A DNA stretch of 64,000 nucleotides from Calcarisporiella thermophila CBS 279.70 (Eukaryota; Calcarisporiellomycota), in NCBI RefSeq assembly GCF_041956535.1, contig NW_027192197.1, forward strand, positions 1,178,341 through 1,242,340, written 5' to 3'. A program made the position numbers and the translations under genes. Shown one piece after another: positions 13,248 to 24,881 of the stretch (position 1 is its first letter; each line of letters starts with the position of its first letter). The notes under the pieces are model-generated. The model was not told where the DNA came from and ran no database searches. It worked only from the letters and a program-made list of their open reading frames with translations.

Positions 13248-14506
13248 TGAAGCCGACTTGCCACCGGGATATACTTCTTCTAATGAATATATTTATCAAG
13301 ATATTTTACTAGATCTGGGACAAGAGAAAATATACCTTGCGAGTGGACCATCTTTTAAGTGCGTCTAAGCATTAGATCTCTATGGAGAGCGACGATTGTA
13401 CATAAAATATGTGGTCAGTCAACCTAGTGTCGAATTGAATAATTAAGTCACGCGGTCACGAGTACATTTAATAAACCCGCCAATCTTTCGTCTAAGAATG
13501 CTGTATATGTATTTATAATGGCGAAGGAATATACAATAAGAAAGAGAAGATGATATAAAAGGGAGGAAAAAGAGTATAGAATGGATGCGATATAGGCTGT
13601 TGTAGAATGGAGGGAAATTGCAGAGGCCAAGGTCTAAAGTTAGTCGGCGATTGATTTATGGGTGGCTTTGTGCATGGTTCACCCTCTTTAAGGTACCGTG
13701 AAATCGTAAAATAAAGACAATAGCAACTTTTATATTTCGAATATTTCGTTGTAGACAGTATGTAATAATTTTCATTTTGCTATTCCGATAACCTATCACT
13801 TGGCAACGCTGTTGCACGTTGTTAATAATAGCGCTGTTTTGAGGCGGTCAACTCTGTCTTTCTTACAAAAGAAAAAAAGGTTGTTTTCCGCGAAAGCTAA
13901 TCGTTTTAGCCCCATTGTTTATCATTGTCAGCGACCATTTTACAAAATAACATAGTGGCCAATTGAGCAAGTAATAGCCAACTGCCATATATACACAACC
14001 TATAAATACAGAACACCCAAGCCGTTAGAGGTGAACTAAATATTACTTTCGCCCCTGCTCCGTGTATCAGTTAATGGAAAAATTTTGAACAAATAAAAAA
14101 ATCTTTATTTTTTTTTTTTGTTATAAAGCTCCTACTTAGAATACTTCTGTTTCTTGGATATTTCAAAGGGAGGAAAAAAAGTAAAAGAGAGAGTACCTAG
14201 ACTAAAGAGAAGGGAGAGCTAGAGAAAATAGGAAAATAAAAACAAAACAAGAGTCGTGAAAGCACGCACAAAGTCAAAAAAACTAATATAATACTATATA
14301 ACCCACACACAATTGTATCAAAAAGTATAAAAAACTATCGAAGGTCTTTTTTTTGGGATTTTTTCGTAATACTTCTTAAATTTTGAACATAGAGAAAACA
14401 TTACCACATATGGGTTCATTATAAAAAACTAAGTAAAGCGTGAAACGGAGAACCTCTCCCCCTCATAACGACAATAAAATCTCTGTCTGTGATCTCCATC
14501 ATCCGA
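13248..14506. other. Intergenic region between UBP2 promoter and cpcA 3' end
   Basis: About 1.26 kb of AT-rich sequence with homopolymer runs (T9 to T10 near 14109 and A-rich stretches). I see no gene, tRNA or repeat. The right third is probably the 3' UTR of the bZIP gene, the left the UBP2 promoter. Confidence 0.5.
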
Positions 14507-15487
14507 TCAATTCTCCTTCACCTCCGTCTGCTTGGCAGCCGGAGCGGGCTCGGGGACTGCAGCAGCAAGGATTCTGGCAGTCAAGGCGCGATGTGCCTCG
14601 CTAAGTTGCTCCTCAAGCTTCTTGACCCGCTCTGTGTGGTCTTTGTCACGCTGCTCCAGCGATCCTTTCTCACTCTCAAGCACGGCTACCTTTAGCTGCA
14701 GCTTGGAGTTTTCGCCCTCGAGGTCGGCGACGCGACGTTCCAGCTCCTCCATGCGAAGGAGCTTTTTGAGGCGCGAGCGACGGGCAGCGTCAGTATTCTT
14801 CTGTCGCTTCAGAGCAAGCTCCTCCTGGAAGGCGGGGTCGCTGGGATCGCGGGTTTCCTCGACGCGTGTGCGCTTGCGGCCACGGCGGCTGCCCGTGGTA
14901 GTGGGGACCGCAGCATTAGGGGTCGGGGGCATAGGCATGAGGGGCGCCGGGGTCGAGGTGGTCGTGACACGTGGGGAAATGGATCGAAGAGGAGGCGTGG
15001 GCAACTGGGCGTATTTGCGGGGAGCCGTGCCTTGGGTCGCTGCTTGAGGAGACAGCTGCACGGTGGACCGTGCCGGGGATGTGGCCGGATTAGCCGGGAT
15101 CGTAGACGGCTTGAAAAGGGCAGCGGCCAGATCGGGGAAAGCAGCGATAGCGGCATCGAGCCAAGGGCTTCCGTCGACCGAGGCGGAGGGAGTCACAGGG
15201 GACGTGGCGGCCGATTCATCAAAGAGCTGTTTGGAGGAGGAATCCGGCGAGTCCGGGGCTTCCCTAACCGCGGGGGTGCCGATGTTGGGGGTGGGCGGGA
15301 CAGAGGTGCCGGAGGCCTCAGGAGAGGAGAAGATCTCAAGGTCCTTTTCGGAGATGATGCCGGCCTGGTGGAGGCCAGTCGCGAGCCACTCGTCGAACAG
15401 CGAAGAGTCGGGCGACTCAGCGCTGAAGAGCGGAGGGGGGCTGTCGGTAGGGGAGAGTTCTGCGTGTTTCACGCTAGCAGTGGCCAT
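14507..15487 (-). CDS. cpcA: Gcn4/CpcA-type bZIP transcription activator of general amino-acid control
   Basis: A single exon of 326 residues. The C-terminal third is a bZIP domain: basic region KRQKNTDAARRSRLKKL, differing little from Gcn4's N-T-E-A-A-R-R-S-R-A core, then a leucine-type zipper starting MEELERRVADLEGEN. The N-terminal half is acidic and Pro/Ser/Thr-rich with hydrophobic patches such as DSSLFDEWLATGL, expected of activation domains, and has a central SPWLDAAIAAFPDLAAALF segment. Family knowledge: Gcn4/CPC1/CpcA activates amino-acid biosynthesis genes through TGACTC sites, and its translation is controlled by upstream ORFs. Two upstream ORFs are present (listed separately). GC content is clearly higher than in its flanks. 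Identity as the CpcA orthologue is strong because domain and leader layout agree. Confidence 0.92.
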   Translation of the reverse strand: MATASVKHAELSPTDSPPPLFSAESPDSSLFDEWLATGLHQAGIISEKDLEIFSSPEASGTSVPPTPNIGTPAVREAPDSPDSSSKQLFDESAATSPVTPSASVDGSPWLDAAIAAFPDLAAALFKPSTIPANPATSPARSTVQLSPQAATQGTAPRKYAQLPTPPLRSISPRVTTTSTPAPLMPMPPTPNAAVPTTTGSRRGRKRTRVEETRDPSDPAFQEELALKRQKNTDAARRSRLKKLLRMEELERRVADLEGENSKLQLKVAVLESEKGSLEQRDKDHTERVKKLEEQLSEAHRALTARILAAAVPEPAPAAKQTEVKEN

Positions 15488-15614
15488 AGTTGTGTTGGTA
15501 GTAATGGTAATATTCTTCCTTTGAGGAGGCTGCGATAGCTTAAACTTAATAATACTATAGTTCTTGTATGAGGGCAGTTTTCTGCGCTAAGTGAGTGCGA
15601 GACGACTTCTGATT

Positions 15615-15752
15615 TTAGTGCTGTTGGCTGGAGGAGAGAGAGTGAGACGTGCGTCGGGAGGCGTCCGTCGGTTGTTGCTGGGTGTTAGCGTTGGTGTGCT
15701 GGGTGGTTGCTGTGAAGCAAGGTGCTGATTTTTGAGGCGTTGTGTAGGCCAT
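15615..15752 (-). promoter_or_regulatory. Long upstream ORF (uORF2-like) of the cpcA leader
   Basis: An ATG on the minus strand opens a 45-codon frame (begins MAYTTPQKSAP, ends SSQQH) that closes with TAA 127 bases before the bZIP start. It is the last ATG before the main start. Its length and position match the long second uORF of Neurospora cpc-1 (41 codons) and Aspergillus cpcA. The inferred role is to block reinitiation at the main ORF unless eIF2alpha is phosphorylated. Confidence 0.72.
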
Positions 15753-15835
15753 GGTGGACTACGTTGATTTTCTGGTTGGCAAGATTAAAAAAGGTTGAGT
15801 TGGGAAAGAGCCCTACAGACGGTGTCCGCGGGAAT

Positions 15836-15865
15836 TTAGCAGAGGAAGAGAGAAGAGCAAGACAT
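15836..15865 (-). promoter_or_regulatory. Short upstream ORF (uORF1-like) of the cpcA leader
   Basis: A nine-codon frame (MSCSSLFLC, stop TAA) lies 83 bases upstream of the longer uORF on the same strand. No other ATG lies between it and the longer uORF. A short permissive uORF1 followed by a long inhibitory uORF2 is the standard arrangement for this gene in filamentous ascomycetes. The transcription start is not known, so its place inside the leader is inferred. Confidence 0.62.
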
Positions 15866-16835
15866 GGTGAGATAAGATGCTCAAACCACTTATTGATGTG
15901 GCGAGTTAATAAGCTTGGAAACAATAAGAATTAATTAATGTTAATTAAGAGAATTCTAGCGTTTAGTTATCTTCCGGTTATCTTCTATCAGAGCCAGAAG
16001 AGAAGAGACTAAACGACAAGGGGTTTAATTAATTAAAAAGTGGGCGCGAAAGCGAGCGAAGAGATGTGGAGGGGGTGGAGAAAAGAGCGTTTGCCAGCAA
16101 TGACAAGAGAAAAGAAAACCAACCAAGGTGTTTGATGGAGAATAAAAAAAAAAGGAAGAGAAAAGATGCGATGGAAAAAATTTTTTGATTGATAAGACAA
16201 AGCGGGGGAGTCAAAACAAATGGCTAAGCCCCCGGTCCCCGTGATCATTCGACGGAGCTAGCATCCACGAGTAAGCGTACAAAGAGGAGTAAGTATTCGA
16301 CAAGAATGATCCGGTACCCTAGAAAATGATGGTACAAAGCAGTAATATAAGGGAAAAAGTATCGGCTGCGAATTCTAGCACCTGCGAGTGGATCCGGCAA
16401 GGTTTTCATATGGAATCTAGATATATGAGCTTCCCGAAAATGCTCAACTCTCTCTATTCTCTCGGAGCTGACCGTCGCCCCCCTCTCCTCAACTCAATCG
16501 TGAGCCACCTACATGCTTACATGCATTGGGAACTCAATCATCTTGGCGCATCTCAAAGTTATGGGTGTGGAAAGAATATATTATTATTATCATTGTAAGA
16601 CTTCACGAAAATGATAAACATGGTCAGCTCAACCGAAAATATTATAAGAGGAATGAGGTGGTATGTTCAACGAAGAGGCAATAGGGGTGCGGGGAACAAG
16701 GGAGACTTGCACAAAATATACAACAATATCAAAAAAAGTATAAAAGATAAAGGGAAAATTGTTTTTACAGCCCTTTCATTATGATACAATTAATCAACAC
16801 TATTTACTTATGCATCAACAAAACAAAAATAATGT
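15866..16835. other. cpcA promoter and cyclin 3' region
   Basis: About 970 bases. A Gcn4-type half-site GAGTCA (TGACTC on the minus strand) is at 16208-16213, about 340 bases upstream of uORF1, compatible with autoregulation but common by chance. Open frames here (for example 16326-16598) lack codon or domain character. The right end is probably the cyclin 3' UTR. Confidence 0.45.
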
Positions 16836-17654
16836 TCAAAAGGAGGAGGGGAACTCCCAATCAGCAATGGTCGGGACGGGGGCGATGGTCTTAGTCATGC
16901 TCGGAGCAAGAGCTGGCAGACGAGCTGACCGTGGTGATGTAATCTCCTCGGAGTCTGATGACGCAGCCGAAGAAAAGCACTCCAGTTCCCATTCTCCAAG
17001 CTGTTCATCGTCCGCGTCTTCAATCGCATCCAGCTCTATCTCCTGCTCCAACAAATCGAACTGCGGAGTCTGAGAATATAAGGTGGGCGTGGTCAACATG
17101 TTCTGATCAGAGAGCACCACGTATTCTGTCTCCTTGGCAACACGAGGAGGGGGTGACGCGGACGGCGCCGCGGCCCTCTCCACTCGAGTAAGCAGGGGAG
17201 TCAGGTGACGATACAGCTCCTTCTCGGAAATCTGCAGATCAAAGTCCAACAGCCACAGAAGCTGCCTCTCCATCAGATTCACCTCGGACAGAGAGAAGAT
17301 CCCGCTGCATTTTGCCCAGAAACGATTGCGAGGAGAGATGTCGTTTGTGATTTTCGCAGCAACGATAAGCGCAGCGAGGAAGATGCGGTGTCGTGTGCAG
17401 GCCATGCCGCGGGCGTCGGCGGGCAGTTGATGGCGGAAGCGGTCAAGAAGCGCAACGGTGGTAAGGAAGGTGCTGGTGTTTGCGTTAGATCGGAAGAGAA
17501 CCTGCTCGATGAATGTTTCAAGAGAGGGGATGGAGAAGGAGGGAGGTGCGCTGCACTCGATGACGCCGCGTGTCTTGCACGCAACGAAGGAAATCATGTC
17601 TTGGGTGATGGGGCATTTTAAGAGCCTATGTAGAGAATCTTCAAGGCGCTTCAT
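16836..17654 (-). CDS. Pho85-type (PclA/Pas1-like) cyclin
   Basis: A single exon of 272 residues. The cyclin box covers about residues 40-160: IPSLETFIEQVLFRSN, then TTVALLDRFRHQLP, then HRIFLAALIVAAKITND, SPRNRFWAKCSGIFSL and EVNLMERQLLWLLDFDL. The N-D-x-S-P-x-N and E-V-N-L-M-E patterns are typical of Aspergillus PclA and fission-yeast Pas1, partners of Pho85/Pef1 kinases that promote G1 progression and development. The C-terminal 100 residues are acidic and Ser/Pro-rich and probably carry degradation or phosphorylation sites. It lies upstream of cpcA on the same strand; in yeast a related cyclin, Pcl5, targets Gcn4 for degradation. Sequence alone does not separate a Pcl1/2 role from a Pcl5 role. 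Confidence 0.85.
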   Translation of the reverse strand: MKRLEDSLHRLLKCPITQDMISFVACKTRGVIECSAPPSFSIPSLETFIEQVLFRSNANTSTFLTTVALLDRFRHQLPADARGMACTRHRIFLAALIVAAKITNDISPRNRFWAKCSGIFSLSEVNLMERQLLWLLDFDLQISEKELYRHLTPLLTRVERAAAPSASPPPRVAKETEYVVLSDQNMLTTPTLYSQTPQFDLLEQEIELDAIEDADDEQLGEWELECFSSAASSDSEEITSPRSARLPALAPSMTKTIAPVPTIADWEFPSSF

Positions 17655-20378
17655 GGTGGGTGGGATTGGCTGTGCTATCAGGTGTTATCAGGTGGGTGGA
17701 GAATAAGGGGTGTGGTGATGCTGGAGGGGGAACGAGAAAGAGTGGTATAACACGGGATTGAGCGTGGGAGTAAAGACGTGCTATGCGAGGAAGGGGAGGG
17801 GGGGAAGTAGACTCTTTGGAAGGGGGAAATGACAGGGAGTGTAGAAAAGAGCAGGCAAAGTGCAGAGTTGGTATTTTATAACCGATATCGGAGTCGGGTG
17901 GGGATAAGCTAAGCAAAACGCCTCCCCTTTGGGGAACCCGTCAATACATTTTCATAGCCATGGAAACTAGGATGAAAATTTTCAAGCATAATACTTAACA
18001 CGGACCAGAATACATATCGTTTGAGCCGGACTAGAAAGTTAGTACCAGTTTTAGTTTCAGGCGTAGTACTATTTTTTCATTCGGGTTGCGCTCCAATCAG
18101 AGCCGCCCTGCTGAAAAATCCAGGATTGAAAATTTGGAATAGGATCATTCCTCCCTAAAATTAGGAGGGTGATTAGGCAATAACCCTCCCTGCGTGCTAT
18201 AGGGCCGCCCCTACTTCGCCCCCTCTCCTTCCCACCTCCTGTTTCCTTCCCTTCGCCGCGACCCACACTCATTATCGCCTGATGGGGAGAAGGAGGCGAC
18301 CCGATTCCCCCCCCCCCCTCTTCGTAGGCTCGCCGGGCCATGCGGATCGATGGCGGGCTAATGGTATTGGATTGCCAATATAACGAGGGCTAAGGCAAAA
18401 GAGGGGGGATATTGGCAATGTGCCAAGGTGCCAACGTTAGCCATTGTAGAGAAGGGGGGTCGGAGGCTGAAATCCGGATAATATGCGAATTTGCCGCTGA
18501 ATCAATCTGGATTCCGCCAGCACGCAGAAGGCGTTGGGATACTTTGCCACAAAGAATGAATTCAGAACATCCTGTCAAGGCGTAATATCTAGAAACGGAT
18601 TGTTAATTGTTTTTCTTCTGGCTCATGCTCCCTCCCCGCCTACTCACTAGGCTTCCGAATTTTCAGGAAAAACAATTTTGGATTTCCCATTGTACAAACG
18701 GCCATTTTCATGAAAAGGGAAAAATTTCAGTCGCTTTCTACCTCAAGATAAAACTTCATTTAGGCTTGGGGCGTAAGGATTGCGGCCATTGGGGAAAAGT
18801 CGGATAGGCCAGCTGGGAAATTTTTATTTGTCTAACACCATTAGCATAGTGGCGGTCCAAGAGCCTCAAGTGTCTAGACCGCCCTCGGCCTGAAGTATCG
18901 AGAGTGCAGCCGATATTTTCCCGATATAGTTCGGTGCTCTTCCGATAACTCCTAATTAAGGATCTCTCGGACATAGTGAGCTAATGGCCGAACTTCGCGG
19001 GTTATCTGCGATTTGCTAGCCTCCCTCCTAATTACATAGAAACAGTCAAGGTGAACCATGTTCTAATAAATACAGATCTCCCGACATACTCGTCTTTCGC
19101 ACTTGCCAAATTCATTCGCGAGCAGAATTCAAGATCGAAAAGTGCCCCTGGTCCAAGGTCTGCGGGTCTCGTTGCTGTAAGCCCCTCGTATAGGAATGGA
19201 TGCCATAATTAGAGGCAGCTTTTGCTTATTCATGATCGGCTTGCCGTGACTTCAACTTTTCCGTCTTCCGAAATTTCGATCTGTCTAGAAATAATTCCCG
19301 ATCATCTGTTTTATTGTGGGTATAATTAATTATGTAGGCATCGGCCAACTTGCGAGGGGCTAAAGGGGACTAAAATAATAGAGCGCTGGTTTTGCATGCG
19401 GACTCACGCTTGATTCTATACTGACTTCTCTTAAATGCCTAGAAGGTTCCCCCATGGAACTGTGGAATCTATCTAAACTTACAAAATCCTACTATTAGTT
19501 ACTTGCTGCACTCTCTCGTCTCCAACAATGAGCATACGTTTTATGCATGTTCAAACCATTAGCTGTTGACCGGATCATACGATTGAAGGTGAATCCATTG
19601 TGCTATGTAGTTTGTGTGCTTAAACACGCTTGCCGCGTTTTTTTTTGGCTCTCACAATGACTCAACCAATGCTATCGAACCGATAAATAAAAATTAAAAA
19701 CCGAAATTTTATGGTCTAGGTCGCTGTTAGCGGCACTGCTAATAGACCACACTTTGGTATGATTACATTTTATCAGAAAGGAATTGACGTGATGCCCTTC
19801 GTTTCATCTTGGTATTGTGTATTCTAGTGGGAATGAAATCTAATGTCGAGTTTGCCAATTTTGTTAAACTATCTGATTATCAAAGACCTTGGATCGGAAC
19901 TCATGATTACACTAATAAAAGGGTCCAGTTTACTCTGAAAAGCCAAAAGAAAATATTCTAACTACTATGATATTACAAAAATTTATATAAAATAAATCAA
20001 TAGAGCGATTTTTCTGAATGCTGCACATGGTGTTTATTCGTATCAGGGTTTTTGTCCATCTGCACACCTTTTCTCCTCTCTTTGCTATTATTGCTTCCAT
20101 CGGGTGGCTGAGCGACTGAGCTGGAAATTGGACGAAAAACAACTTGAAAGACAGTGCATACTCTAACGTCCTCAAGCTACCTCATTGTTCGCTTCAAAAT
20201 TCCGATCGATTAGTCAGATACCTCCATCTCATCATTCATTTCGCTTCTCCTCAATTGTGTTCACCTGAAGATTTATGTGTTTTGGTTTTGGGGACTACCA
20301 TCTCGTCAATTATTATCCATTTGTAGTACAACTTGATAGCTAAATAGTGCGAGGAATTAAGCCATTTCTTTTGCCATC
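17655..20378. other. Long gene-free divergent intergenic region
   Basis: About 2.7 kb between the cyclin start (-) and the glycosyltransferase start (+). I find no credible coding exon on either strand; the longest frames (18069-18341, 18390-18578, 19930-20175, all -) have low-complexity or random composition. There is a C10-11 run near 18307-18318. The cyclin-proximal 250 bases are purine-rich on the plus strand. An undetected non-coding RNA or very short-exon gene cannot be excluded. Confidence 0.45.
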
Positions 20379-23300
20379 ATGGCCACAGTAAGTTTCGAAT
20401 GCCACTTGACTCCTATCATCTATCATCCAAAGAGCTAAACGATCCTTTTTCTAACCCGTTCTAGAGAAATCCGCTGCCCACCTTTCGTGGCCGAGCCTCG
20501 AATCTTGTGATTCCGCGCCGCTTTCACCTTCCTCTCCTCTTTTTGCGCGTATTGTCTCTAGCGCCAGCAGCATATGGTGCGCTGCGTAATCTTTCCTTGG
20601 CTAGAAGTTTGGCATGGCGTAATAATAGCAGCTTGCTCGCCGTTAAAAGCACGGAGATGGATTTTTACTTGGGGGCCGCATGGGTAGATGTCTACATCTT
20701 TATATCCAACCATCTCTGGTTGCTAATTCAACTCGACCATTTCTAACTCCACTCCTTTTTTATGCCACTGCTTACTCTGTATAGTGTTGCTTGGCCGGGC
20801 TTTGGAGTTGGTGGCTCACCAATGGTATGCTGCGCCGTTGGTTCTATCACTATGAGCTAGGCAATGTCATGGTTCGGTTGCTCACGCTCGTGGCTGTCTA
20901 CTGGGCCCTTACTGTTTTTGTGACCTCACACTATGGCCCGGATCAGCCGGTGTGGGCCTGGATGGTGATCTGTTTACTTCTCGCCACCGCTAATGTTTTC
21001 AAAACCCTCTTCATATCCAACCCAAAATACCATCACAAGTCGGACGGGCTTGAAGACCGCAAGCCCTTCCTCATCTCTGCCATTTTACGCACCATCGTGA
21101 TACCATCCAGTATAGTTATGTTCGTGACTCTGCTCGGTATGCTTCACCAGCAGGCGGGAGAGAGATATGCGCCCCGCACTGCCATCGCACCCGTCGCTCG
21201 GGTCAATGCGACCCTAGCTCTGTCCGATTTAAGGTCGGATGCCCACACCAAGATCCTCGTTCTGGTGATTTCCTCGTGGACCCAGCGCAGTTTTGAGAAA
21301 CGCCAGGCGTTCAGAGACACCACTCTCCGCCTTCGCCCCCAGAATTCCGATCGAGTTTCCATGGCATACCGCTTTGTCGTTGGGGAGCCGCCTTCCGCCA
21401 GTGCTCACCTCAAAATGGGCCCCAAAATATCTGCCGAATCGGAGCGCTATGGCGACATTTTAATGGTGGCTTCGCCCGACACTTATACCGGACTTAGCCG
21501 CAAATTCCACAAAGGTCTCGAGTGGGCTGGCAATTATAACTTTGACTACTTGATCAAGACGGATGACGATATTTTTGCCCGTTTGGATGTCATCTCGAAA
21601 GAGTTGTCGTCACAGCCACACCAGTCATTTTATTGGCGTGGGCTAGGATATTGGTAAGGATATATTCGACACTCCGTTTATTTCAATGAATCCAATCTTT
21701 TCAGCGGGCTGATGGTTTAATTTATTTCCATTCCTCTTTATTCTCCCTTCTTCCTCCCCCCTCCTCGCTTTTTTAGGAATATCCCGCCTATTCACAATAA
21801 GAATGATAAAAACTGTGAGTTCGACTACACGTTGCCCATGTTTCCACCGTTCACCGCCGGTGCGCTCTATATTCTCTCGCGTGACATCATTGATCTGCTT
21901 GTGAGCGGAGGCCCGCGCCTCTACACAAAAAACGAGGACCAAAACCTTGGCATATGGCTCTATCCCCATAACATTCGTCCGATTCATGACCGCCGTATTC
22001 AACAGGCAGATGTGTGCGAGGATGATATGATTGCAAAGCACTTCTCGGATTCCTACGAACCGCGCGAGAGCATGTATGCGATGTATGAAAATATCGTGTC
22101 GGGCCGCAGGATGTGCGAAGGCTTCCGGCAGAAGTACTGCGCGGTGTGTTACCCGTGCAGGGGCCGGGTGAATCATTGGCGAGATTGGAAATACGATTGC
22201 GATGAGGTTAAGGGGATCACCCTGCTTCGGCAGGAGGCCTCGGCGGGCGCCGATGAGGTGGCGGCCGTTAAAGACGCCCCCGAGCAGTTGGTCATTGGGC
22301 AGAATGACGCGTGGATCGTTCCTGATCTGCTGAGCCAGCAGACGTCTGTGTTGTCGGAGACCGAGGACTGGCACCTGTTACACTGGGTGTGTTGGACCAC
22401 GCCGCCATCCACCTTTATGGACCGGCACTACAAGACCCTCGAGCTCGTGTGGGCCCATCAACCTCGCGCGATCATCTTCATGCTGACCACGACGCTCCCG
22501 CCCGACTTTTTCGACGCCTATCGCCGTCGCGGCTTCCGCATCCACATCATCCCATTCGGACGCGACCTGCTTCTGGAGCGAAATTGGTATCTGGGGCCGA
22601 ATTCGAAGGCATGGGTGCGAAATTGGGACCGATGGGCGAACTCGCGCTACTTTTTCTCGCATCTGACCGACTACATGCGGTATCTGTTGCTGTACCGCTA
22701 TGGTGGCATGTACATGGACATGGACGCGCTGTGGATTCGCGCGCCGCCCAGTGACGTGGAGTTTATCGGCGCGGATCGCACGAACAACCCGAAGGACCGC
22801 GACTGGACCCTGGATGGGGAGAACATGTACGTGGCGCCCGGGGTCATGCGCTTCCGTAAGGGATGGAGCATTTTCCGAGAGGTGGCCGAGAGCGCCTTTT
22901 CGCCGCACTACTCGCCCGAGTGTTTCAATTGCGTGGGGCCGCGTGCCATCACGAGTGCCATTCGGCAGCGGCGGCAGCAGCTGGAGAACAACGGGTTCAC
23001 GATTCTCCCCACCCCAGTCCTCTATCCGCTCAACTACATGGACATTCACCGGCTCCTGAAGCCGTCGCGGTCGCCCAAGGCCGAGCTGCAGGGCCTCGAG
23101 GAGTCCTCGTGGTCCATCCACCTGTTTGGCAAGATGACCAACGGCCTGCCGGTGGAGAGCGGGTCGGTGGTGGAGTATGTGTTCGAGCGATTTGGGCTCG
23201 GGATTCCCGTCACGGCCGGGGCACGACCCGAGCCCTTCAAGGTGGTGGGCCCCACGAAGTACACCCGGATCGTGCGAACTCCTCCGCGAGGGCCGTTTGG

Positions 23301-23823
23301 CGGTTTGATCCTCGTGGATCCGGCTCGAGCCTCGGAGGCGATCACCGGGAAGCAGCTGGACGCATTCCAGGGGCTCGACATCATCTACTGTCGCGGGGGA
23401 GCACCCTCCGTGGCCGAGGCGGTGGTTGCAGTGAGGGCCTTGAAGGGCTGGGTGCATTTCGAGGAGGGTGTGGGGCGGGCTGCGTCGAAGGGCTTGACTC
23501 AGGCCACTCCTAATTCTAACGTGGCCGGCCACCGGCCTGACTTCCGGTCCATCCAGGTGCGCATCCCCCGTGCAACGCAGGCGGACGTGAACGCCCTCCT
23601 CTCGACGCTGCGGTATCGGCCGCCTCAAGAGGTGCTTCCTGGATACGCCGGGGAAAAAGACCTGGGTGAGTATGAGGAGGATGCTGATTTGGTGGGAGTG
23701 GAGGATGGGGAGGGCGCTGGGCGCGTGCTAGGCACAGACGAACTCTCCATCACGGTCGAGTATGGGGACGCGGTCGGCAAGCTAGCCTTTGAGGTGGATA
23801 TTGTCGCGGAGGCGGAGCGGTAG
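20379..23823 (+). CDS. Two-domain Golgi glycosyltransferase: GT31 (galactosyltransferase-type) fused to GT32/alpha-1,4-transferase-type
   Basis: Four exons are modelled: 20379-20387 (only ATG GCC ACA), 20465-20683, 20785-21653 and 21777-23823, about 1047 residues. The first two introns have TTCTAAC branch sites. Residues up to about 180 hold three or four hydrophobic segments, so the enzyme is membrane-anchored, probably in the Golgi. The first catalytic domain is GT31-like: ILVLVISSWTQRSFEKRQAF, the metal-binding DYLIKTDDDIFARLD, and NEDQNLGIWLY in the place of the EDV-x-x-G motif. The second begins near HLLHWVCWTT and has LTDYMRYLLLYRYGGMYMDMD, the DxD sugar-transferase motif of GT32/Gb3-synthase-like enzymes, then NCVGPRAIT. 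A 200-residue acidic C-terminal region follows. Substrates are unknown; two successive sugar additions to a glycolipid or glycoprotein are an inference. The tiny first exon is the least certain part. Confidence 0.82.
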
Positions 23824-24148
23824 CACCTGCGGTAGCTTTTGTGTTTCAATCTCTAAAGATTTTTATTATTCCCTACCCCCATCACCCCCCCTCCCCCTTC
23901 GACTACTTTCTAATCTCTCTACTTTTTACCTGGAGAACACCCTGTTTTTATTAGACTCTTTGCTTCTTTTTCTTTTTTTCATCTTCTGATTCCTCCTTTT
24001 TCGTTTGTGGAATATGGTTTAATGCTCTTTTTTTTGTATGTCATACTCATGTTGTCAATTTTTTGTCTCTTAAAAAATTACAATGATCGTAATACTTTTC
24101 TCCCAACAAGACTAAGAGATCATGTTGAACGAGTCAAGCAGATAGACA

Positions 24149-24190
24149 CACAAACAAATAAACAAACAAACGAACAATCAAACAAACAAA
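24149..24190. repeat. (CAAA)n-type simple repeat
   Basis: An imperfect tetranucleotide tract (CAAACAAATAAACAAACAAACGAAC and continuing) in the 3' intergenic region. It is a microsatellite with scattered substitutions and no apparent function. Confidence 0.8.
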
Positions 24191-24867
24191 TTGACGGATG
24201 AGCACGCTAACCCGGTCTTGCCTATTAGGTTGGAGCTGATCATGGATTAGAGTGCCCCTCTGGTTGGCTGCTTATTTGTGGAGCCGATCGCGGGTAGAAG
24301 TGCCAGAAGAGCCGTCCCACTGGTTCGCTTCTTTCCCCGCATCAAACTCTAATCCGGCTGCTTCTCGTGACCCGACGCCAAGCGTAAGCTTGGGTGATGG
24401 AATCTTCCCAGCGTTATTTAGAATTTGGCCTAAACCCTTTATACGCAGATGAGGGAAAGGGAAAGGAAGGTGAAGGTTCTATTAATAGCCTGTAAGACTC
24501 GAAAGATTACAAAGCCTATTTCCTAGGGTCACATGGTGCAACCTCTGAGGAGCCAACTTGAAACCCTTCCCATTTGAGCATTTGGTTCCCATGAATTTGT
24601 TGGGAAGGCACTGCTTATTGCCTCGAGGGATGGGCTCGGGGGCTCCGCACGCATCAGCAGAAACTGCAGTCGACCATGTTTGGAAAAAGCGAATTCTTAA
24701 TAGACAAATCCAGCACAAAAAGGAAAAGAAAATAAAACATATAGAGACAAAACTTGGGCGCGGTAGTAAAGAAGATAATGGCATATGTCGAATTACAATG
24801 GTATAGAAATATCAAAACAACAGGAGGGGTGGGGAGAGACGGTTTTCACACAAAAACAATATACAAG

Positions 24868-24881
24868 GGGGGGGGGGGGGG
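24868..24881. repeat. Poly-G run
   Basis: An uninterrupted run of about 14 G lies 20 bases beyond the stop of the sugar-kinase gene (as poly-C in its 3' UTR sense strand). It is length-unstable and could be a sequencing or assembly length error. Confidence 0.75.

Noticed and set aside
18069-18578. Minus-strand open frames in the long intergenic region beside the cyclin
   Set aside because: Compositionally odd (Gly/Arg/Ser-rich from a purine-rich tract), no splice partners and no family signal.
22378-23628. 416-codon minus-strand frame opposite the glycosyltransferase
   Set aside because: It is antisense to a well-supported GC-rich exon and encodes Arg/His/Pro-rich random sequence.
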